Source: Streptomyces sp. NRRL F-5122 (lineage in GTDB: Bacteria; Actinomycetota; Actinomycetes; Streptomycetales; Streptomycetaceae). From it: DNA of 64,000 nucleotides. Below are positions 25,625-36,899 of this stretch, piece by piece (within the stretch, counting starts at the first letter, position 1; every line of letters begins with the position of its first letter). The DNA lies in assembly GCF_001507435.1 (NCBI RefSeq), contig NZ_LMWH01000183.1:1-64000 (forward strand). The letters are read 5' to 3'. The notes under the pieces were generated by a model. The model was given only the letters and a program-made list of their open reading frames with translations. It did not search any database and had not been told where the DNA came from. A program made the translations under genes and the position numbers.

Positions 25625-26226
25625 GAGGCCTCGGGCGCGTTTCTGCTTGCCTCGATCACCCGCCGCAGCCCCTCGGTGAGCTGGTCCGCGTCGGTGGCCG
25701 ATTCCGGATCGAAGACCCACTGCACCATGAGCCCCTGAAGGAGCGTCTGGTAGAGGCGGCCCTCCGTCTGCACGGTCTCCTCGTCGAGCTCGGCCTCCGG
25801 GACGTCGTTGAACAGGGGTACGAGTCCCGAGAGCGCCTGCTTCTGCGCGTCCCCGAGCATCCGGCGCACCTCGGACAGCCGGTCGCCCTGAAGGACGAGC
25901 TCGAAGCTCAGCAGCCAGATGGCCCGGGACCCGGGCAGGGCGCGGATGACGTTCGCCCACACCTCCCGGAAGCGCTCCAGGGAGCCGGGCGGCGCGGTCG
26001 CCGCGGCCGCGGCCTCCTCCCTGCCCGGCTCGAAGCGGTCCCCCGTCTCCTCCACCAGGGCCACGTACGCCTGCACCAGCAGCGCGTCCTTCGAGCCGTA
26101 GTGGTAGCCGATGGACGCCAGGTTCGTCTTCGACTCCTTAACGATGTCGCGCGCCGTCGTGCGCAGGAAGCCCTTCTCCAGCAGGCAGCGCTTGGCGCCC
26201 TCGAGCAGATCCTCACGGTGTCCCAT
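25621..26226 (-). CDS. TetR-family regulator of the adjacent MFS exporter
   Basis: 201 residues. The HTH is in residues about 10-55 ([21 protein letters not shown] and [18 protein letters not shown]). The C-terminal ligand domain ([21 protein letters not shown]) is typical of regulators of multidrug exporters. It is divergent from a 14-helix MFS exporter, with 96 bp between start codons containing repeated CGTYCTAKAC boxes. The likely mode is repression of both genes until the exporter's substrate binds. Upstream of its ATG only a weak ribosome binding site is seen. Confidence 0.9.
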   Translation of the reverse strand: MGHREDLLEGAKRCLLEKGFLRTTARDIVKESKTNLASIGYHYGSKDALLVQAYVALVEETGDRFEPGREEAAAAATAPPGSLERFREVWANVIRALPGSRAIWLLSFELVLQGDRLSEVRRMLGDAQKQALSGLVPLFNDVPEAELDEETVQTEGRLYQTLLQGLMVQWVFDPESATDADQLTEGLRRVIEASRNAPEAS

Positions 26227-26255
26227 GCCGTCACTCTACTGCGGATCCATACAGC

Positions 26256-26291
26256 CGTCCTATACGGATGACCTATACAATCGTTCTAGAC
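26256..26291. promoter_or_regulatory. Two CGTYCTAKAC boxes between tetR and the MFS gene
   Basis: CGTCCTATAC (26256-26265) and CGTTCTAGAC (26282-26291) match at eight of ten positions, 26 bp apart start to start. The second overlaps the -35 of the exporter promoter. They are probable TetR operators. Confidence 0.5.
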
Positions 26292-26315
26292 AAGCGTTTA
26301 ATACGCTCGTACAGT
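26287..26315 (+). promoter_or_regulatory. Promoter of the MFS exporter, probably leaderless
   Basis: TAGACA (26287-26292), a 17-bp spacer and TACAGT (26310-26315) lie seven bases before the ATG. Transcription would start at the A of the start codon. Confidence 0.65.
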
Positions 26316-26322
26316 CCTTGGC

Positions 26323-27861
26323 ATGACGAACCCGACGAGCACCACCAACGACCTCGGTGCGCCCGCCGCACCGGCCCGGGCCGGCCGCCGTGAGTGGACC
26401 GCCCTGGGCGTCCTGATGCTTCCGCTGCTGCTGGTCTCGATGGATGTCTCGGTCCTCTACTTCGCGATCCCGTCCATCACCGCGGATCTGGAGCCGAGCG
26501 GCACCCAGCAGTTGTGGATCTTCGACATCTACGCCTTCGTCCTCGCCGGACTGCTCATGACGATGGGCGCGCTCGGCGACCGCATCGGCCGACGCAGGCT
26601 GCTGCTGCTCGGGGCCGCCGCCTTCGGGACCGCCTCGCTGGTGGCGGCGTACGCGAACAGTGCCGAGACCCTGATCGCGGCCCGCGCGGTGCTCGGCATC
26701 GGCGGTGCGACGCTCATGCCGTCGACGATGGCCCTGGTCCGCACGATGTTCACCGACCCGGGACAGCGGGCGAAGGCGATCGGGCTGTGGTCCGGGGTGA
26801 TGACGGCCGGGATCGCCCTCGGCTCGGTGATGAGCGGGGTCCTCGTCGAGTACTTCTGGTGGGGCTCGGTCTTCCTGGTCAACCTGCCCGCCATGGCCCT
26901 GCTGCTGCTCCTCGGCCCCTTCCTGCTCCCGGAGTCGAAGAACCCCGAGCCCGGCCGCTTCGACCTGCTCAGCGTGCCGCTGTCGATGGCGGCGGTGCTG
27001 CCGGTGATCTACGGCCTGAAGGAGATCCCGGCGCACGGGTGGCACGTCCAGTACGTGCTGTCGCTGACGGTGGGTCTGCTGTTCGCCGCGCTGTTCGTGC
27101 ACCGTCAGCGCACAACGGCGCACCCGCTCATCTCACCTGCCCTGTTCCGCGCCAGGGGCTTCGCTCCCGCCCTCACCCTCAACCTGCTCTCGTCCTTCGC
27201 CATGCTGGGCTCGGCGTACTTCACCACGCAGTACCTGCAGTCGGTCCTCGGCAAGAGCGCGCTGGAGGCCGCCCTTTGGGCCCTGCTCCCCTCGGTGCTG
27301 ATCGGCGTCGCGGCGCCGGTGACCACTCAGCTGGTGCAGAAGGGTGTCGACCGCGCCCATGTCGTGACAGGCGGCTTCCTGGTCGCGGCGTGCGGCTACG
27401 GGATGCTCGCACTCGCCGGGACCGATTCGATGTGGCTGGTACTGGCCGGAGCAGGCGTGCTGGCCGCCGGGATCGTCACCGTGATCGCGCAGATGATGGA
27501 CCTGGCCATGGGCGCCGCTCCGGCGGAGCGGGCGGGCGCCGCGTCCTCGCTGATGGAGACGGGCGCGGAGTTCGGCGGCGCGCTCGGCATGGCGGTCCTG
27601 GGCTCGATCGGCACGGCCGTCTACCGGCACGGCATCCCGGCCTCGGCCCCCGTACCGGCCCACGAGACGCTGGGCGGCGCGGTGGCGGTGGCCCAGGGGC
27701 TCCCCGGCCGCGCTGGCGCGGAGCTGCTGGCCGTGGCACGCGAGGCGTTCACGAACGGCATGCAGGCGGCTGCGATCGCCGGGGCCGCACTGCTGCTCAC
27801 CGCGGCCGCACTGGCCGCCGCCTCCCTGCGGGGCATCAAGGTGCGGGACGGTCAGGAATAG
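26323..27861 (+). CDS. MFS drug:H+ antiporter, DHA2 (14-helix) family
   Basis: 512 residues with 14 hydrophobic helices. The DHA2 landmarks are in order. LLLVSMDVSVLYFAIPSI is motif D1 in helix 1, GALGDRIGRRRLLLLGA is motif A, RAVLGIGGATLMPSTMA is motif B, and SGVMTAGIALGSVMSGVLVE is motif C in helix 5, the antiporter signature. QacA, SmvA and LfrA are relatives that expel cationic dyes and antiseptics. No ribosome binding site is visible and the promoter predicts a leaderless message. It is divergent from its probable TetR repressor. Confidence 0.9.
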   Translation: MTNPTSTTNDLGAPAAPARAGRREWTALGVLMLPLLLVSMDVSVLYFAIPSITADLEPSGTQQLWIFDIYAFVLAGLLMTMGALGDRIGRRRLLLLGAAAFGTASLVAAYANSAETLIAARAVLGIGGATLMPSTMALVRTMFTDPGQRAKAIGLWSGVMTAGIALGSVMSGVLVEYFWWGSVFLVNLPAMALLLLLGPFLLPESKNPEPGRFDLLSVPLSMAAVLPVIYGLKEIPAHGWHVQYVLSLTVGLLFAALFVHRQRTTAHPLISPALFRARGFAPALTLNLLSSFAMLGSAYFTTQYLQSVLGKSALEAALWALLPSVLIGVAAPVTTQLVQKGVDRAHVVTGGFLVAACGYGMLALAGTDSMWLVLAGAGVLAAGIVTVIAQMMDLAMGAAPAERAGAASSLMETGAEFGGALGMAVLGSIGTAVYRHGIPASAPVPAHETLGGAVAVAQGLPGRAGAELLAVAREAFTNGMQAAAIAGAALLLTAAALAAASLRGIKVRDGQE

Positions 27862-27874
27862 CCGACAAAGGACG

Positions 27875-27918
27875 CACAGCGGGGCCCGGCCACCTCACCA
27901 CGGCCGGGCCCCGCTGTG
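27875..27918. terminator. Bidirectional terminator between the MFS exporter and serA
   Basis: A perfect 17-bp stem (27875-27891 with 27902-27918) and a 10-base loop lie between convergent genes. Confidence 0.8.
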
Positions 27919-27931
27919 TCGTGCTCGGACG

Positions 27932-29521
27932 TCAGTCCAGGTTCACCGAGCGGGCGGACGTCGCACCGATCTCGTCGGTGATCTCCGCCATCACGTTCTG
28001 CGGCACCGTGTCGTCGACGGTCAGGACCGCGAGGGCCTCGCCGCCCGCGATGTCACGCGCCACCTGCATGCCGGCGATGTTGATGCCGGCCTCGCCGAGG
28101 ATGCGGCCCAGCGTGCCGACCACACCCGGACGGTCGGAGTAGCGCAGCACCACCATGTGGTCCGCGAGCGCCAGGTCCACGTCGTAGTCGCCCACGGCCA
28201 CGATCTTCTGGTGGTGCTTCGGGCCGGCCAGCGTGCCGGACACCGAGACCTCCTCGCCGTCGGCGAGCGTGCCGCGCACGGTGACCACGTTGCGGTGGTC
28301 CGTGGCCTCGGAGCTGGTGGTCAGGCGGACCTCGACACCGCGCTCCTGGGCGAACAGCGGCGCGTTGACGTACGAGACCGTCTCGTCCACGACGTCCTCG
28401 AACACGCCCTTGAGCGCGGACAGTTCGAGTACCTTCACATCGTGCTGGGTGATCTCGCCGTACACCTCGACGTCGAGGCGGACCGCGACCTCGCCCGCGA
28501 GCGCGGTGAAGATACGGCCGAGCCGCTCGGCGAGCGGCAGACCCGGCTTGACGTCCTCGGCGATGACACCGCCCTGGACGTTCACCGCGTCGGGCACCAG
28601 CTCACCGGCGAGCGCGAGACGCACCGACTTGGCGACCGAGATACCGGCTTTCTCCTGCGCCTCGTCGGTCGAGGCGCCCAGGTGCGGGGTGCAGACGACC
28701 TGGTCGAGCTCGAACAGCGGCGAGTCCGTGCACGGCTCCTTGGCGTACACGTCCAGGCCCGCGCCCGCGACCCGGCCCTCCTTGAGCGCCGAGTACAGGG
28801 CCTCCTCGTCGACGATGCCGCCGCGCGCGGCGTTGACGATGCGGACGGTCGGCTTGACCTTGTGCAGCGCCTCGTCACCGATGAGACCGAGCGTCTCGGG
28901 CGTCTTGGGCAGGTGGACGGTGATGAAGTCGGAGATCTCCAGCAGCTCGTCCAGCGACACCACCTTGACGCCCATCTGCGCGGCCCGGGCGGGCTGGACG
29001 AAGGGGTCGTAGGCGACGACCTTCATGCCGAAGGCGGACATGCGCTGGGCGACCAGCGCGCCGATGCGGCCGAGACCGACGACGCCGAGGGTCTTCTCGG
29101 CGAGCTCGACGCCCGTGTACTTGCTGCGCTTCCACTCGCCGTTCTTCAGAGCGGCGTTCGCCTGCGGGATGTTGCGGGCCGAGGAGATGATCAGACCGCA
29201 GGCCAGCTCGGCGGCGGTCACGATGTTCGAGGTGGGGGCGTTGACCACCATCACACCGGCCTTGGTGGCGGCGGAGACGTCCACGTTGTCGAGGCCGACG
29301 CCGGCTCGTGCGACGACCTTCAGCTTGCGGGCGGCGGCGACGGCCTCGGCATCGACCTTCGTCGCGGAGCGGATCAGGATGGCGTCGACATCGGCGATCG
29401 CCGGCAGCAGCTCGGCGCGGTCCGCGCCGTTGCAGTGACGGATCTCGAAGTCGGGGCCGAGGGCGTCGACGGTCGCGGGCGACAGCTCTTCAGCGATGAG
29501 TACGACGGGTTTCGAGCTCAC
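27932..29521 (-). CDS. serA: D-3-phosphoglycerate dehydrogenase
   Basis: 529 residues, the long actinobacterial SerA. It oxidises 3-phosphoglycerate in the first step of serine synthesis. The substrate domain has SATKVDAEAV and ARAGVGLDNVD. The NAD domain has LGVVGLGRIGALVAQRM, and the catalytic Arg, Glu and His lie in NAARGGIVDEEAL and CTPHLGASTDEAQ. Next come an allosteric intervening domain (about 320-450) and a C-terminal ACT domain (DRPGVVGTLGRILGEAGINI) that binds serine for feedback inhibition. I chose GTG at 29519-29521: AGGA lies five bases upstream and the family starts MSSKPVVLIAEEL. An upstream GTG would add four residues. Confidence 0.95.
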   Translation of the reverse strand: MSSKPVVLIAEELSPATVDALGPDFEIRHCNGADRAELLPAIADVDAILIRSATKVDAEAVAAARKLKVVARAGVGLDNVDVSAATKAGVMVVNAPTSNIVTAAELACGLIISSARNIPQANAALKNGEWKRSKYTGVELAEKTLGVVGLGRIGALVAQRMSAFGMKVVAYDPFVQPARAAQMGVKVVSLDELLEISDFITVHLPKTPETLGLIGDEALHKVKPTVRIVNAARGGIVDEEALYSALKEGRVAGAGLDVYAKEPCTDSPLFELDQVVCTPHLGASTDEAQEKAGISVAKSVRLALAGELVPDAVNVQGGVIAEDVKPGLPLAERLGRIFTALAGEVAVRLDVEVYGEITQHDVKVLELSALKGVFEDVVDETVSYVNAPLFAQERGVEVRLTTSSEATDHRNVVTVRGTLADGEEVSVSGTLAGPKHHQKIVAVGDYDVDLALADHMVVLRYSDRPGVVGTLGRILGEAGINIAGMQVARDIAGGEALAVLTVDDTVPQNVMAEITDEIGATSARSVNLD

Positions 29522-29745
29522 GTGAGTCCTCACAAGTCCAATGCGGACGGCCGTCCCGACGGCCGCAGGCGGTGGAGGGGTGCTAGCCGCGTGGAAGACG
29601 CACGACGCTGTGGGCCTGACGCGCTTGTTGTCCAGAAGTGTAGTGGCGTGGCGTGCGTCGCTCCGCGGCGCTGCGAAAGGATCACCCGTCCGTGGCTGGA
29701 CGGGTGGGACGACGCCGCGCTGCGGACGTCACCCCGGTTCGCCGA

Positions 29746-29774
29746 AGGGGCCGGAGCGGGCTGCTCCGACCCCT
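29746..29774 (-). terminator. Terminator downstream of ilvC
   Basis: AGGGGCCGGAGC (29746-29757) pairs with GCTCCGACCCCT (29763-29774), with one mismatch in 12 and a 5-base loop. It starts 12 bp after the ilvC stop. Confidence 0.65.
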
Positions 29775-29786
29775 CGGCCGCAAGGC

Positions 29787-30896
<1,110 letters not shown>

Positions 30897-30925
30897 TCAC
30901 CGCTCGTACGGATCCTCTCCGAGTC

Positions 30926-31450
30926 CTACGCGGACCTGTCGAGGGCGCGCAGGGAGCGGTCCGTGATCGACCGGGCCCCGCGGCCGATCGCGATCGTGCC
31001 GGACTGGACCAGTTCCTTGATGCCGTACGGTTCCAGCATCTTGAGCATGGCCGAGAGCTTGTCGCTGCTGCCGGTGGCCTCGATGGTGACCGCCTCGGGG
31101 GAGACGTCCACGGTCTTGGCGCGGAACAGCTGGACGATCTCGACGATCTGGGAGCGCGTCTCGTTGTCGGCGCGCACCTTCACCAGAACGAGCTCCCGCT
31201 GAACGGCCTGCGCCGGCTCCAGTTCGACGATCTTCAAAACGTTGACCAGCTTGTTGAGCTGCTTGGTGACCTGCTCGAGCGGCAGGTCCTCGACGTTCAC
31301 CACAATGGTGATACGGGAGATGTCGGGGTGCTCGGTGACACCGACCGCGAGCGAGTCGATGTTGAAGCCCCGGCGGGAGAACAGGGCGGCGATCCGGGCG
31401 AGGATGCCGGGCGTGTTCTCGACGAGGACCGAGAGGGTGTGCTTGGACAT
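30926..31450 (-). CDS. ilvN: Acetolactate synthase small (regulatory) subunit
   Basis: 174 residues. It activates IlvB and gives valine feedback inhibition. Residues 1-75 form the ACT domain (LSVLVENTPGILARIAALFS, HPDISRITIVVN). Residues about 85-160 form the conserved ALS_ss_C domain. The family start MSKHTLSVLVENTPG picks the ATG at 31448-31450 over a GTG three codons upstream. GAGTGAGA provides the ribosome binding site. It begins 18 bp after ilvB, consistent with co-translation and subunit assembly. Confidence 0.96.
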   Translation of the reverse strand: MSKHTLSVLVENTPGILARIAALFSRRGFNIDSLAVGVTEHPDISRITIVVNVEDLPLEQVTKQLNKLVNVLKIVELEPAQAVQRELVLVKVRADNETRSQIVEIVQLFRAKTVDVSPEAVTIEATGSSDKLSAMLKMLEPYGIKELVQSGTIAIGRGARSITDRSLRALDRSA

Positions 31451-31468
31451 GGTTCTCACTCAGCTCTC

Positions 31469-33334
31469 TCAGTCGTCTTCGCTGTCGCCGAAGTCGGGAC
31501 GGACGTCCCGGGCGGCCATGATCTCGTCGTTGGAGGTGCCGGCCGCGACCATCGGCCACACCATCGCGTCCTCGTGGACGATGAAGTCCACGACGACGGG
31601 ACGGTCGTTGACGGAGTTCGCCTCTTCGATGACCTTGTCGAGGTCCTCCGGGGACTCGCAGCGGATCGCGTAGCAGCCCATGGCCTCCGCCAGCTTCACG
31701 AAGTCGGGGACGCGGGTGCCCGCGCCGGCCGGCTTGGCGGAGCCGCCCGGTCCCTCGGGGCCGGAGTGCAGCACGGTGTTGGAGTACCGCTGGTTGTAGA
31801 AGAGGGTCTGCCACTGGCGGACCATCCCGAGGGCGCCGTTGTTGATGATGGCGACCTTGATCGGGATGTTGTTCAGGGCGCAGGTGGTCAGCTCCTGGTT
31901 GGTCATCTGGAAGCAGCCGTCGCCGTCGACCGCCCAGACCGTACGGTCCGGAGCGCCGGCCTTGGCACCCATCGCCGCCGGGACCGCGTAGCCCATGGTT
32001 CCGGCGCCGCCGGAGTTCAGCCAGGTGCGGGGCTTGTCGTACTCGATGAAGTGCGCGGCCCACATCTGGTGCTGTCCGACGCCCGCGGCGAAGATCGTGC
32101 CCTCCGGCGCGAGCTGCCCGATGCGCTCGATGACCTGCTGCGGGGAGAGCGAGCCGTTCTCGGGCAGGTCGTAGCCGAGCGGGTAGGTCTCGCGCCAGCG
32201 GTTGAGGTCGTTCCACCAGGCGGTGTAGTCGCCGCGGTGGCCCTCGCTGTGCTCCCGCTGCACCGCCTGGACGAGGTCGGCGATGACCTCGCGGGCGTCA
32301 CCGACGATCGGCACGTCGGCGACGCGGTTCTTGCCGATCTCGGCCGGGTCGATGTCGGCGTGGACGATCTTGGCGTGCGGCGCGAAGCTGTCCAGCTTGC
32401 CGGTCACACGGTCGTCGAAGCGGGCTCCGAGGGCGACGATCAGGTCGGCCTTCTGCAGCGCGGTGACGGCGGTGACCGCACCGTGCATGCCCGGCATCCC
32501 CACGTGCAGCGGGTGGCTGTCGGGGAATGCGCCGAGCGCCATCAGGGTGGTGGTGACGGGCGCTCCGGTCAGTTCGGCGAGGACCTTCAGCTCGGCGGTC
32601 GCCTGCGCCTTCAGGACGCCGCCGCCGACGTAGAGGACGGGCCGTCGCGCGGCCGTGATCAGCTTGGCCGCCTCGCGGATCTGCTTGGCGTGCGGCTTGG
32701 TCACCGGGCGGTAGCCGGGCAGGTCCATGACGGGCGGCCAGCTGAAGACCGTCTGCGCCTGGAGGGCGTCCTTGGCGATGTCGACGAGGACCGGTCCCGG
32801 GCGGCCGGTGGAGGCGATGTGGAAGGCCTCCGCGATCGTCCGGGGGATCTCCTCGGCCTTGGTCACGAGGAAGTTGTGCTTGGTGATCGGCATCGTGATG
32901 CCCACGATGTCCGCCTCCTGGAAGGCGTCCGTGCCGATCGCCTTGGAGGCGACCTGGCCGGTGATCGCGACCATCGCCACCGAGTCCATGTGGGCGTCCG
33001 CGATCGGGGTGACCAGGTTGGTGGCGCCCGGGCCCGAGGTCGCCATGCAGACGCCGACCCTGCCGGTGGCCTGCGCATAACCGGTGGCCGCGTGGCCCGC
33101 ACCCTGCTCGTGCCGCACCAGCACGTGCCGCACCCGCTGGGAGTCCATCAGCGGGTCGTACGCCGGAAGGATCGCACCGCCGGGAATGCCGAATACCGTG
33201 TCGGCGCCGACCTCCTCGAGAGAGCGGATGAGGGACTGCGCACCCGTCACGTGCTCGGGCGCGGAGTGGTGTCCTCCGGATCGGGGCCGCGGTTGCGGAT
33301 GAGGGGCCCCGGTGGCCTGCTCGGTCATCGGCAT
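31469..33334 (-). CDS. ilvB: Acetolactate synthase large (catalytic) subunit
   Basis: 621 residues. It condenses two pyruvates, or pyruvate with 2-ketobutyrate, using thiamine diphosphate, magnesium and FAD. The catalytic Glu lies in [33 protein letters not shown] is typical of ALS, and the ThDP-binding segment begins [12 protein letters not shown] and continues with the metal-binding asparagine in [14 protein letters not shown]. The gene starts at the ATG 33332-33334; an ATG two codons later (33326-33328) is slightly better spaced from GAGAAG and cannot be excluded. It is preceded by a leader peptide and attenuator (separate entries). Confidence 0.95.
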   Translation of the reverse strand: MPMTEQATGAPHPQPRPRSGGHHSAPEHVTGAQSLIRSLEEVGADTVFGIPGGAILPAYDPLMDSQRVRHVLVRHEQGAGHAATGYAQATGRVGVCMATSGPGATNLVTPIADAHMDSVAMVAITGQVASKAIGTDAFQEADIVGITMPITKHNFLVTKAEEIPRTIAEAFHIASTGRPGPVLVDIAKDALQAQTVFSWPPVMDLPGYRPVTKPHAKQIREAAKLITAARRPVLYVGGGVLKAQATAELKVLAELTGAPVTTTLMALGAFPDSHPLHVGMPGMHGAVTAVTALQKADLIVALGARFDDRVTGKLDSFAPHAKIVHADIDPAEIGKNRVADVPIVGDAREVIADLVQAVQREHSEGHRGDYTAWWNDLNRWRETYPLGYDLPENGSLSPQQVIERIGQLAPEGTIFAAGVGQHQMWAAHFIEYDKPRTWLNSGGAGTMGYAVPAAMGAKAGAPDRTVWAVDGDGCFQMTNQELTTCALNNIPIKVAIINNGALGMVRQWQTLFYNQRYSNTVLHSGPEGPGGSAKPAGAGTRVPDFVKLAEAMGCYAIRCESPEDLDKVIEEANSVNDRPVVVDFIVHEDAMVWPMVAAGTSNDEIMAARDVRPDFGDSEDD

Positions 33335-33397
33335 TCTCTTCTCGATGCTGAGGGTTTTTGCGAGGTTTGTACGTTGTTCGAGTGGTGCCTGTGCAAC

Positions 33398-33431
33398 AAA
33401 AAACCCCTCGTGCCGGTAGGCAAGCGAGGGG
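33398..33431 (-). terminator. ilvB attenuator terminator
   Basis: On the minus strand CCCCTCG (33425-33431) pairs with CGAGGGG (33404-33410), followed by TTTTTT (33398-33403). This factor-independent terminator lies between the leader peptide and ilvB. Confidence 0.85.
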
Positions 33432-33485
33432 AGCGCGCCGGGTGTGGTCGCTGGAGTCTCCGGTTCATTTCCGGTGGATCCCAGC

Positions 33486-33527
33486 TCAGCCGACGCGCTG
33501 TCCAAGTACGAGAATTCGGGTGCGCAT
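33486..33527 (-). CDS. ilvB leader peptide
   Basis: ATG (33525-33527) to TGA (33486-33488) encodes [13 protein letters not shown]. The run Ile-Leu-Val-Leu gives the branched-chain codons at which the ribosome would stall when charged tRNA is scarce. A purine-rich GGGGGGAGGG precedes the start. The stop lies 54 nt before the attenuator stem. This matches the leader peptide described for Streptomyces ilvB. A CATAAT -10 candidate lies at 33585-33590. Confidence 0.85.
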   Translation of the reverse strand: MRTRILVLGQRVG

Positions 33528-33560
33528 GGAACTGACCCTCCCCCCGGCACGCTGCCACTG

Positions 33561-36500
33561 TCAAGTGGGTGGGACAGGAGTCTCATTATGTGAGCGTAGG
33601 CCCGTCCCGCCTCCGAAAACGGCAGGAACACCACTGGTGTACGCCCGCCCGCCTCCCCCGGCGAAGGCCGGTTCGACGGGTCCATGGGGCACGGGGTAGT
33701 GGCCGGAGGCCAGCGCCCGGCGCAGCCGGTATTCGTCCAGCGGACCGGCGAACGCCATGCCCTGCCCATGGGTGCAGCCCATCGCACTCAGGGCCACGAC
33801 CTGCTCGGGCAGATCCACACCGGAGGCGATCGACTGAAGGCCCAGATCGCCCGCGATACGCAGCAGCCCACTGGTGATCTTGTGCAGTCGCGCCGACTCG
33901 ACGACCCCCTCCACCAGGCTGCGGTCGAGTTTCAGCACGTCGACCGGAAGCCGGCGCAGTGCCGTGATGGTCGCGTAGCCGTTGCCGAAACCGTCCAGGG
34001 CGACCCGGACGCCGATTCTGCGCAGGGCGCCGAGCCGGCGTTCCAGTTCGTCCAGACAGGTCCCCGGATCGGTGTCGGACAGCTCGATCATCAGGGCACC
34101 CGAGGCCAGACCGTGCCGGGTGAGCAACGCCTCGACGGAGCCCAGCGGCAGGGAGCGGTCGAGGAGCCGGCGGGCGCTCATCCGGACGGCGACGGGCACG
34201 ACGTGCCCGGTGGCGGTGCGCTCGGCGGCCTGCGCCACCGCTGCCTCGAGCACCCAGCGGTCCAGCTCGGCGGTTCTGTCGCTGTCCTCGGAGACGCGCA
34301 GGAACTCCCAGGGGGTGAAGAGCACACCCTGGGAGGAGCGCCAGCGCGGCAGGGCACTCACCGACGTGATCCGGCCGCCTTCGAGCGACACCACCGGCTG
34401 GTGCAGCAGGGTGAACTCGCCGCCGTGCAGCGCGGCCCGCAGCCGGGTGGCCAGTTCGGCCTTGCGTACGACGTCCTGCTGCATCTGCGGTGCGTACAGC
34501 TCCACGCGGCCCTTGCCCGCGGCCTTGGCGCGGTACATCGCGAGGTCGGCGTTGCGCAGCAGCTCGCCCGCGCCAAGACCCGGCTCGGCGAAGGCCACGC
34601 CGATGGACGCGGCCACCCGGACATCGTTGCCGTCGACGTCGTACGGCTGCGAGAGGGTGCCCCGGAGCCGGTCGGCGAGTTCCAGGATGTGCCGCTCGCG
34701 CGCGGAGCGGTCGCGGGTGCCGTCGCCCACGATGAGGGCCGCGAACTCGTCGCCGCCGAGGCGGGCGGCGGTGTCGCTCTGCCGGACCGCGTCATGGAGT
34801 CTGCGGGCCGCCTGGACGAGCAGTTCGTCCCCGGCCTGGTGCCCGATGGTGTCGTTGACGGCCTTGAATCCGTCGAGGTCGATGAAGAGGACGGCGGTGC
34901 CGCGGTCGGAGGAGCGGCGCCCGGACAGCGCCTGCTGGACGCGCCGGGTGAACAGGGCGCGGTTGGGCAGATCGGTCAGCGGATCGTGCTCGGCGTTGTG
35001 CTGCAGCTGCGCCTGCAGGCGCACCCGCTCGGTGATGTCCCGGCTGTTGAAGATCAGCCCGCCCTCGTGGCGGTTGACCGTGGACTCCACGTTGAGCCAT
35101 CCGCCGGCACCTGACCTGAAGCGGCACTCGATGCGGGTGGTGGGCTCCTCGGTGTGGCCCGCGGTGAGGAACCGGCGCACCTCGTGCACCACACGCCCCA
35201 GGTCCTCGGGGTGGATGAGCATGGCGAGTTCGGTCCCGACGAGTTCCTCGGCGGGCCGTCCGTAGACACCGGCGGCGGCCGGGGAGACGTACCTGAGGAT
35301 GCCGTTGGGCGCGGCGATCATGATGACGTCGCTGGAACCCTGCACCAGGGAGCGGAAGTGGTTCTCCTTCTGGGCGAGTTCCTGGGTGAGGGTGATGTTG
35401 TCGAGCAGCATGATGCCCTGGCGCACGACGAGCGCCAGGACGACGGCCCCGGCGGTGACGAGCACCATCCGGTCGACACGGTGGCCGTTGAGGACGTTGT
35501 AGAGGATCCCCAGCGTGCAGACGGCGGCGGCGAGATAGGGCGTGAGCGCGGCCAGCGAGCCGGAGATCGGGCGGGTGGCCGGATACCGGTCGTGGTCCTG
35601 CGGGAGCACGGGCGGGCGGCCGTCGTGGCCCGGACCCGGCGGGAGTCCGTGGCCGCGGTCCTCAGGGAGCGCGCGCGGGTGTTCCCCCGGCAGGTCGGCG
35701 CTCTGCGGGGCCGGTCGGCGCTGCTCCGGCACGTGTTCGTGCACACGGCGGGCGTGCCCGTCGCCGTCGGGGTGTCCGGACCGGGCGCCGACCCAGGGGG
35801 CGTAGGCGAGGAGCAGCGAGCCTGAGAACCAGCCGGCGTCCAGCAACTGGCCCGAGTGATAACTGTCGTGCAGCAGCGGCGAGGTGAACAGGGCGTCGCA
35901 CATCACGGTCAGGGCGAGCCCACCGATCGCGGTGTTGACCGCGGAGCGGTTCACCGCCGAGCGCCGGAAGTGGAGCGCCACCACCATGCTGATCAGGGCG
36001 ATGTCCAGCAGCGGATAGGCGAGCGACAGCGCGGTGTGCGCGACGCTCGGCCCGTCGAACTTCGCCGCCTGGGCCAGCGCGAGGCTCCACGACAGCGTCA
36101 GCAGCGAGCCGCCGATCAGCCACGCGTCGAGCGCGAGACACACCCAACCCGCCTTGGTGACTGGCCTCTTGGCGAGTACGAGCAGTCCTACGATCGCGGG
36201 CGGGGCGAAGCAGAGGAAGAACAGATCGGCACAGCTCGGCGAGGGGACGGGACGGTCCAGCACGACCTCGTACCAGCCCCAGACCCCGTTGCCCAGCGCC
36301 GCCATGGCGGAGGAGAGCGCGAACAGCAGCCAGGCGGGCCGGAAGACACCACGGCGGCTGCGGGCGTAGACGAGACAGGAGACCGACGCGGTGCCTGCCG
36401 CGACGCTCAGCCCGAAATCCCCCATGAACAGCGCAAGGCCCCGGGAGCCCCAGCCGACCGCGGAACCGACGGCGTATCCCGCGCAGATCAGGGCCAGGAC

Positions 36501-36875
36501 GAGTTGCGGAACCAGGCGCATACGGCCGTCCGGCATTGGACGGCGGGCCACCAGCGCTCCGGGGGAACTCACCGGGCCCTCCCGCTCCGGGGCGCCGCCG
36601 GATCCCTCTGGTCCCGGTGCGCCGGGTGGGAGTGCCTCTTGCGGCCGCCGTGCCTGCGGTGGTGGTGATGGCCGCCGTGACCGCTGTGGCCGCGCCTGCG
36701 TGTCGCGGCTCGCCAGGGTCGCCGCCCGCGACTCCGCCGCGTCGGATCGTTCGTCCATAGGCCGTGCATCGCCCGTCGCCCCCCTCGCATGTCTGAAAGC
36801 TTCGTCCCCGGCGCCGAGCGGTGTACGGCGCTGCCCCTGTCGGGACGATACACCAGCATCGTCACTCAGGGACAT
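33561..36875 (-). CDS. cdgC: Membrane diguanylate cyclase with PAS, GGDEF and degenerate EAL domains (CdgC-like)
   Basis: 1104 residues. A disordered proline/arginine-rich N-terminus (1-110) is followed by about nine or ten transmembrane helices (about 115-350 and 435-490), interrupted by a histidine/proline-rich loop. Next come PAS/PAC (about 505-620), GGDEF (motif at 707-711, [12 protein letters not shown]) and an EAL-like domain. The GGDEF motif is intact, so c-di-GMP synthesis is likely. The EAL motif reads SAL (840-842) and the usual AEGVE is replaced by SGVD, so phosphodiesterase activity is probably lost. The position next to ilvB and the domain order match CdgC, which affects development in S. 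venezuelae. The ATG at 36873-36875 has AGAGGA upstream. Confidence 0.88.
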   Translation of the reverse strand: MSLSDDAGVSSRQGQRRTPLGAGDEAFRHARGATGDARPMDERSDAAESRAATLASRDTQARPQRSRRPSPPPQARRPQEALPPGAPGPEGSGGAPEREGPVSSPGALVARRPMPDGRMRLVPQLVLALICAGYAVGSAVGWGSRGLALFMGDFGLSVAAGTASVSCLVYARSRRGVFRPAWLLFALSSAMAALGNGVWGWYEVVLDRPVPSPSCADLFFLCFAPPAIVGLLVLAKRPVTKAGWVCLALDAWLIGGSLLTLSWSLALAQAAKFDGPSVAHTALSLAYPLLDIALISMVVALHFRRSAVNRSAVNTAIGGLALTVMCDALFTSPLLHDSYHSGQLLDAGWFSGSLLLAYAPWVGARSGHPDGDGHARRVHEHVPEQRRPAPQSADLPGEHPRALPEDRGHGLPPGPGHDGRPPVLPQDHDRYPATRPISGSLAALTPYLAAAVCTLGILYNVLNGHRVDRMVLVTAGAVVLALVVRQGIMLLDNITLTQELAQKENHFRSLVQGSSDVIMIAAPNGILRYVSPAAAGVYGRPAEELVGTELAMLIHPEDLGRVVHEVRRFLTAGHTEEPTTRIECRFRSGAGGWLNVESTVNRHEGGLIFNSRDITERVRLQAQLQHNAEHDPLTDLPNRALFTRRVQQALSGRRSSDRGTAVLFIDLDGFKAVNDTIGHQAGDELLVQAARRLHDAVRQSDTAARLGGDEFAALIVGDGTRDRSARERHILELADRLRGTLSQPYDVDGNDVRVAASIGVAFAEPGLGAGELLRNADLAMYRAKAAGKGRVELYAPQMQQDVVRKAELATRLRAALHGGEFTLLHQPVVSLEGGRITSVSALPRWRSSQGVLFTPWEFLRVSEDSDRTAELDRWVLEAAVAQAAERTATGHVVPVAVRMSARRLLDRSLPLGSVEALLTRHGLASGALMIELSDTDPGTCLDELERRLGALRRIGVRVALDGFGNGYATITALRRLPVDVLKLDRSLVEGVVESARLHKITSGLLRIAGDLGLQSIASGVDLPEQVVALSAMGCTHGQGMAFAGPLDEYRLRRALASGHYPVPHGPVEPAFAGGGGRAYTSGVPAVFGGGTGLRSHNETPVPPT

Positions 36876-36899
36876 AGTTCCTCTACGCTCAGTGACGAT
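36858..36899. promoter_or_regulatory. Inverted repeat spanning the cdgC start
   Basis: ATCGTCACT (36858-36866) and AGTGACGAT (36891-36899) form perfect 9-bp arms, 24 bp apart, enclosing the cdgC ribosome binding site and start codon. AGTGA/TCACT half-sites recall the BldD signature, but their orientation is reversed relative to the described AGTGA-N-TCACC arrangement. It may be an operator or an mRNA hairpin hiding the start. Confidence 0.4.
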
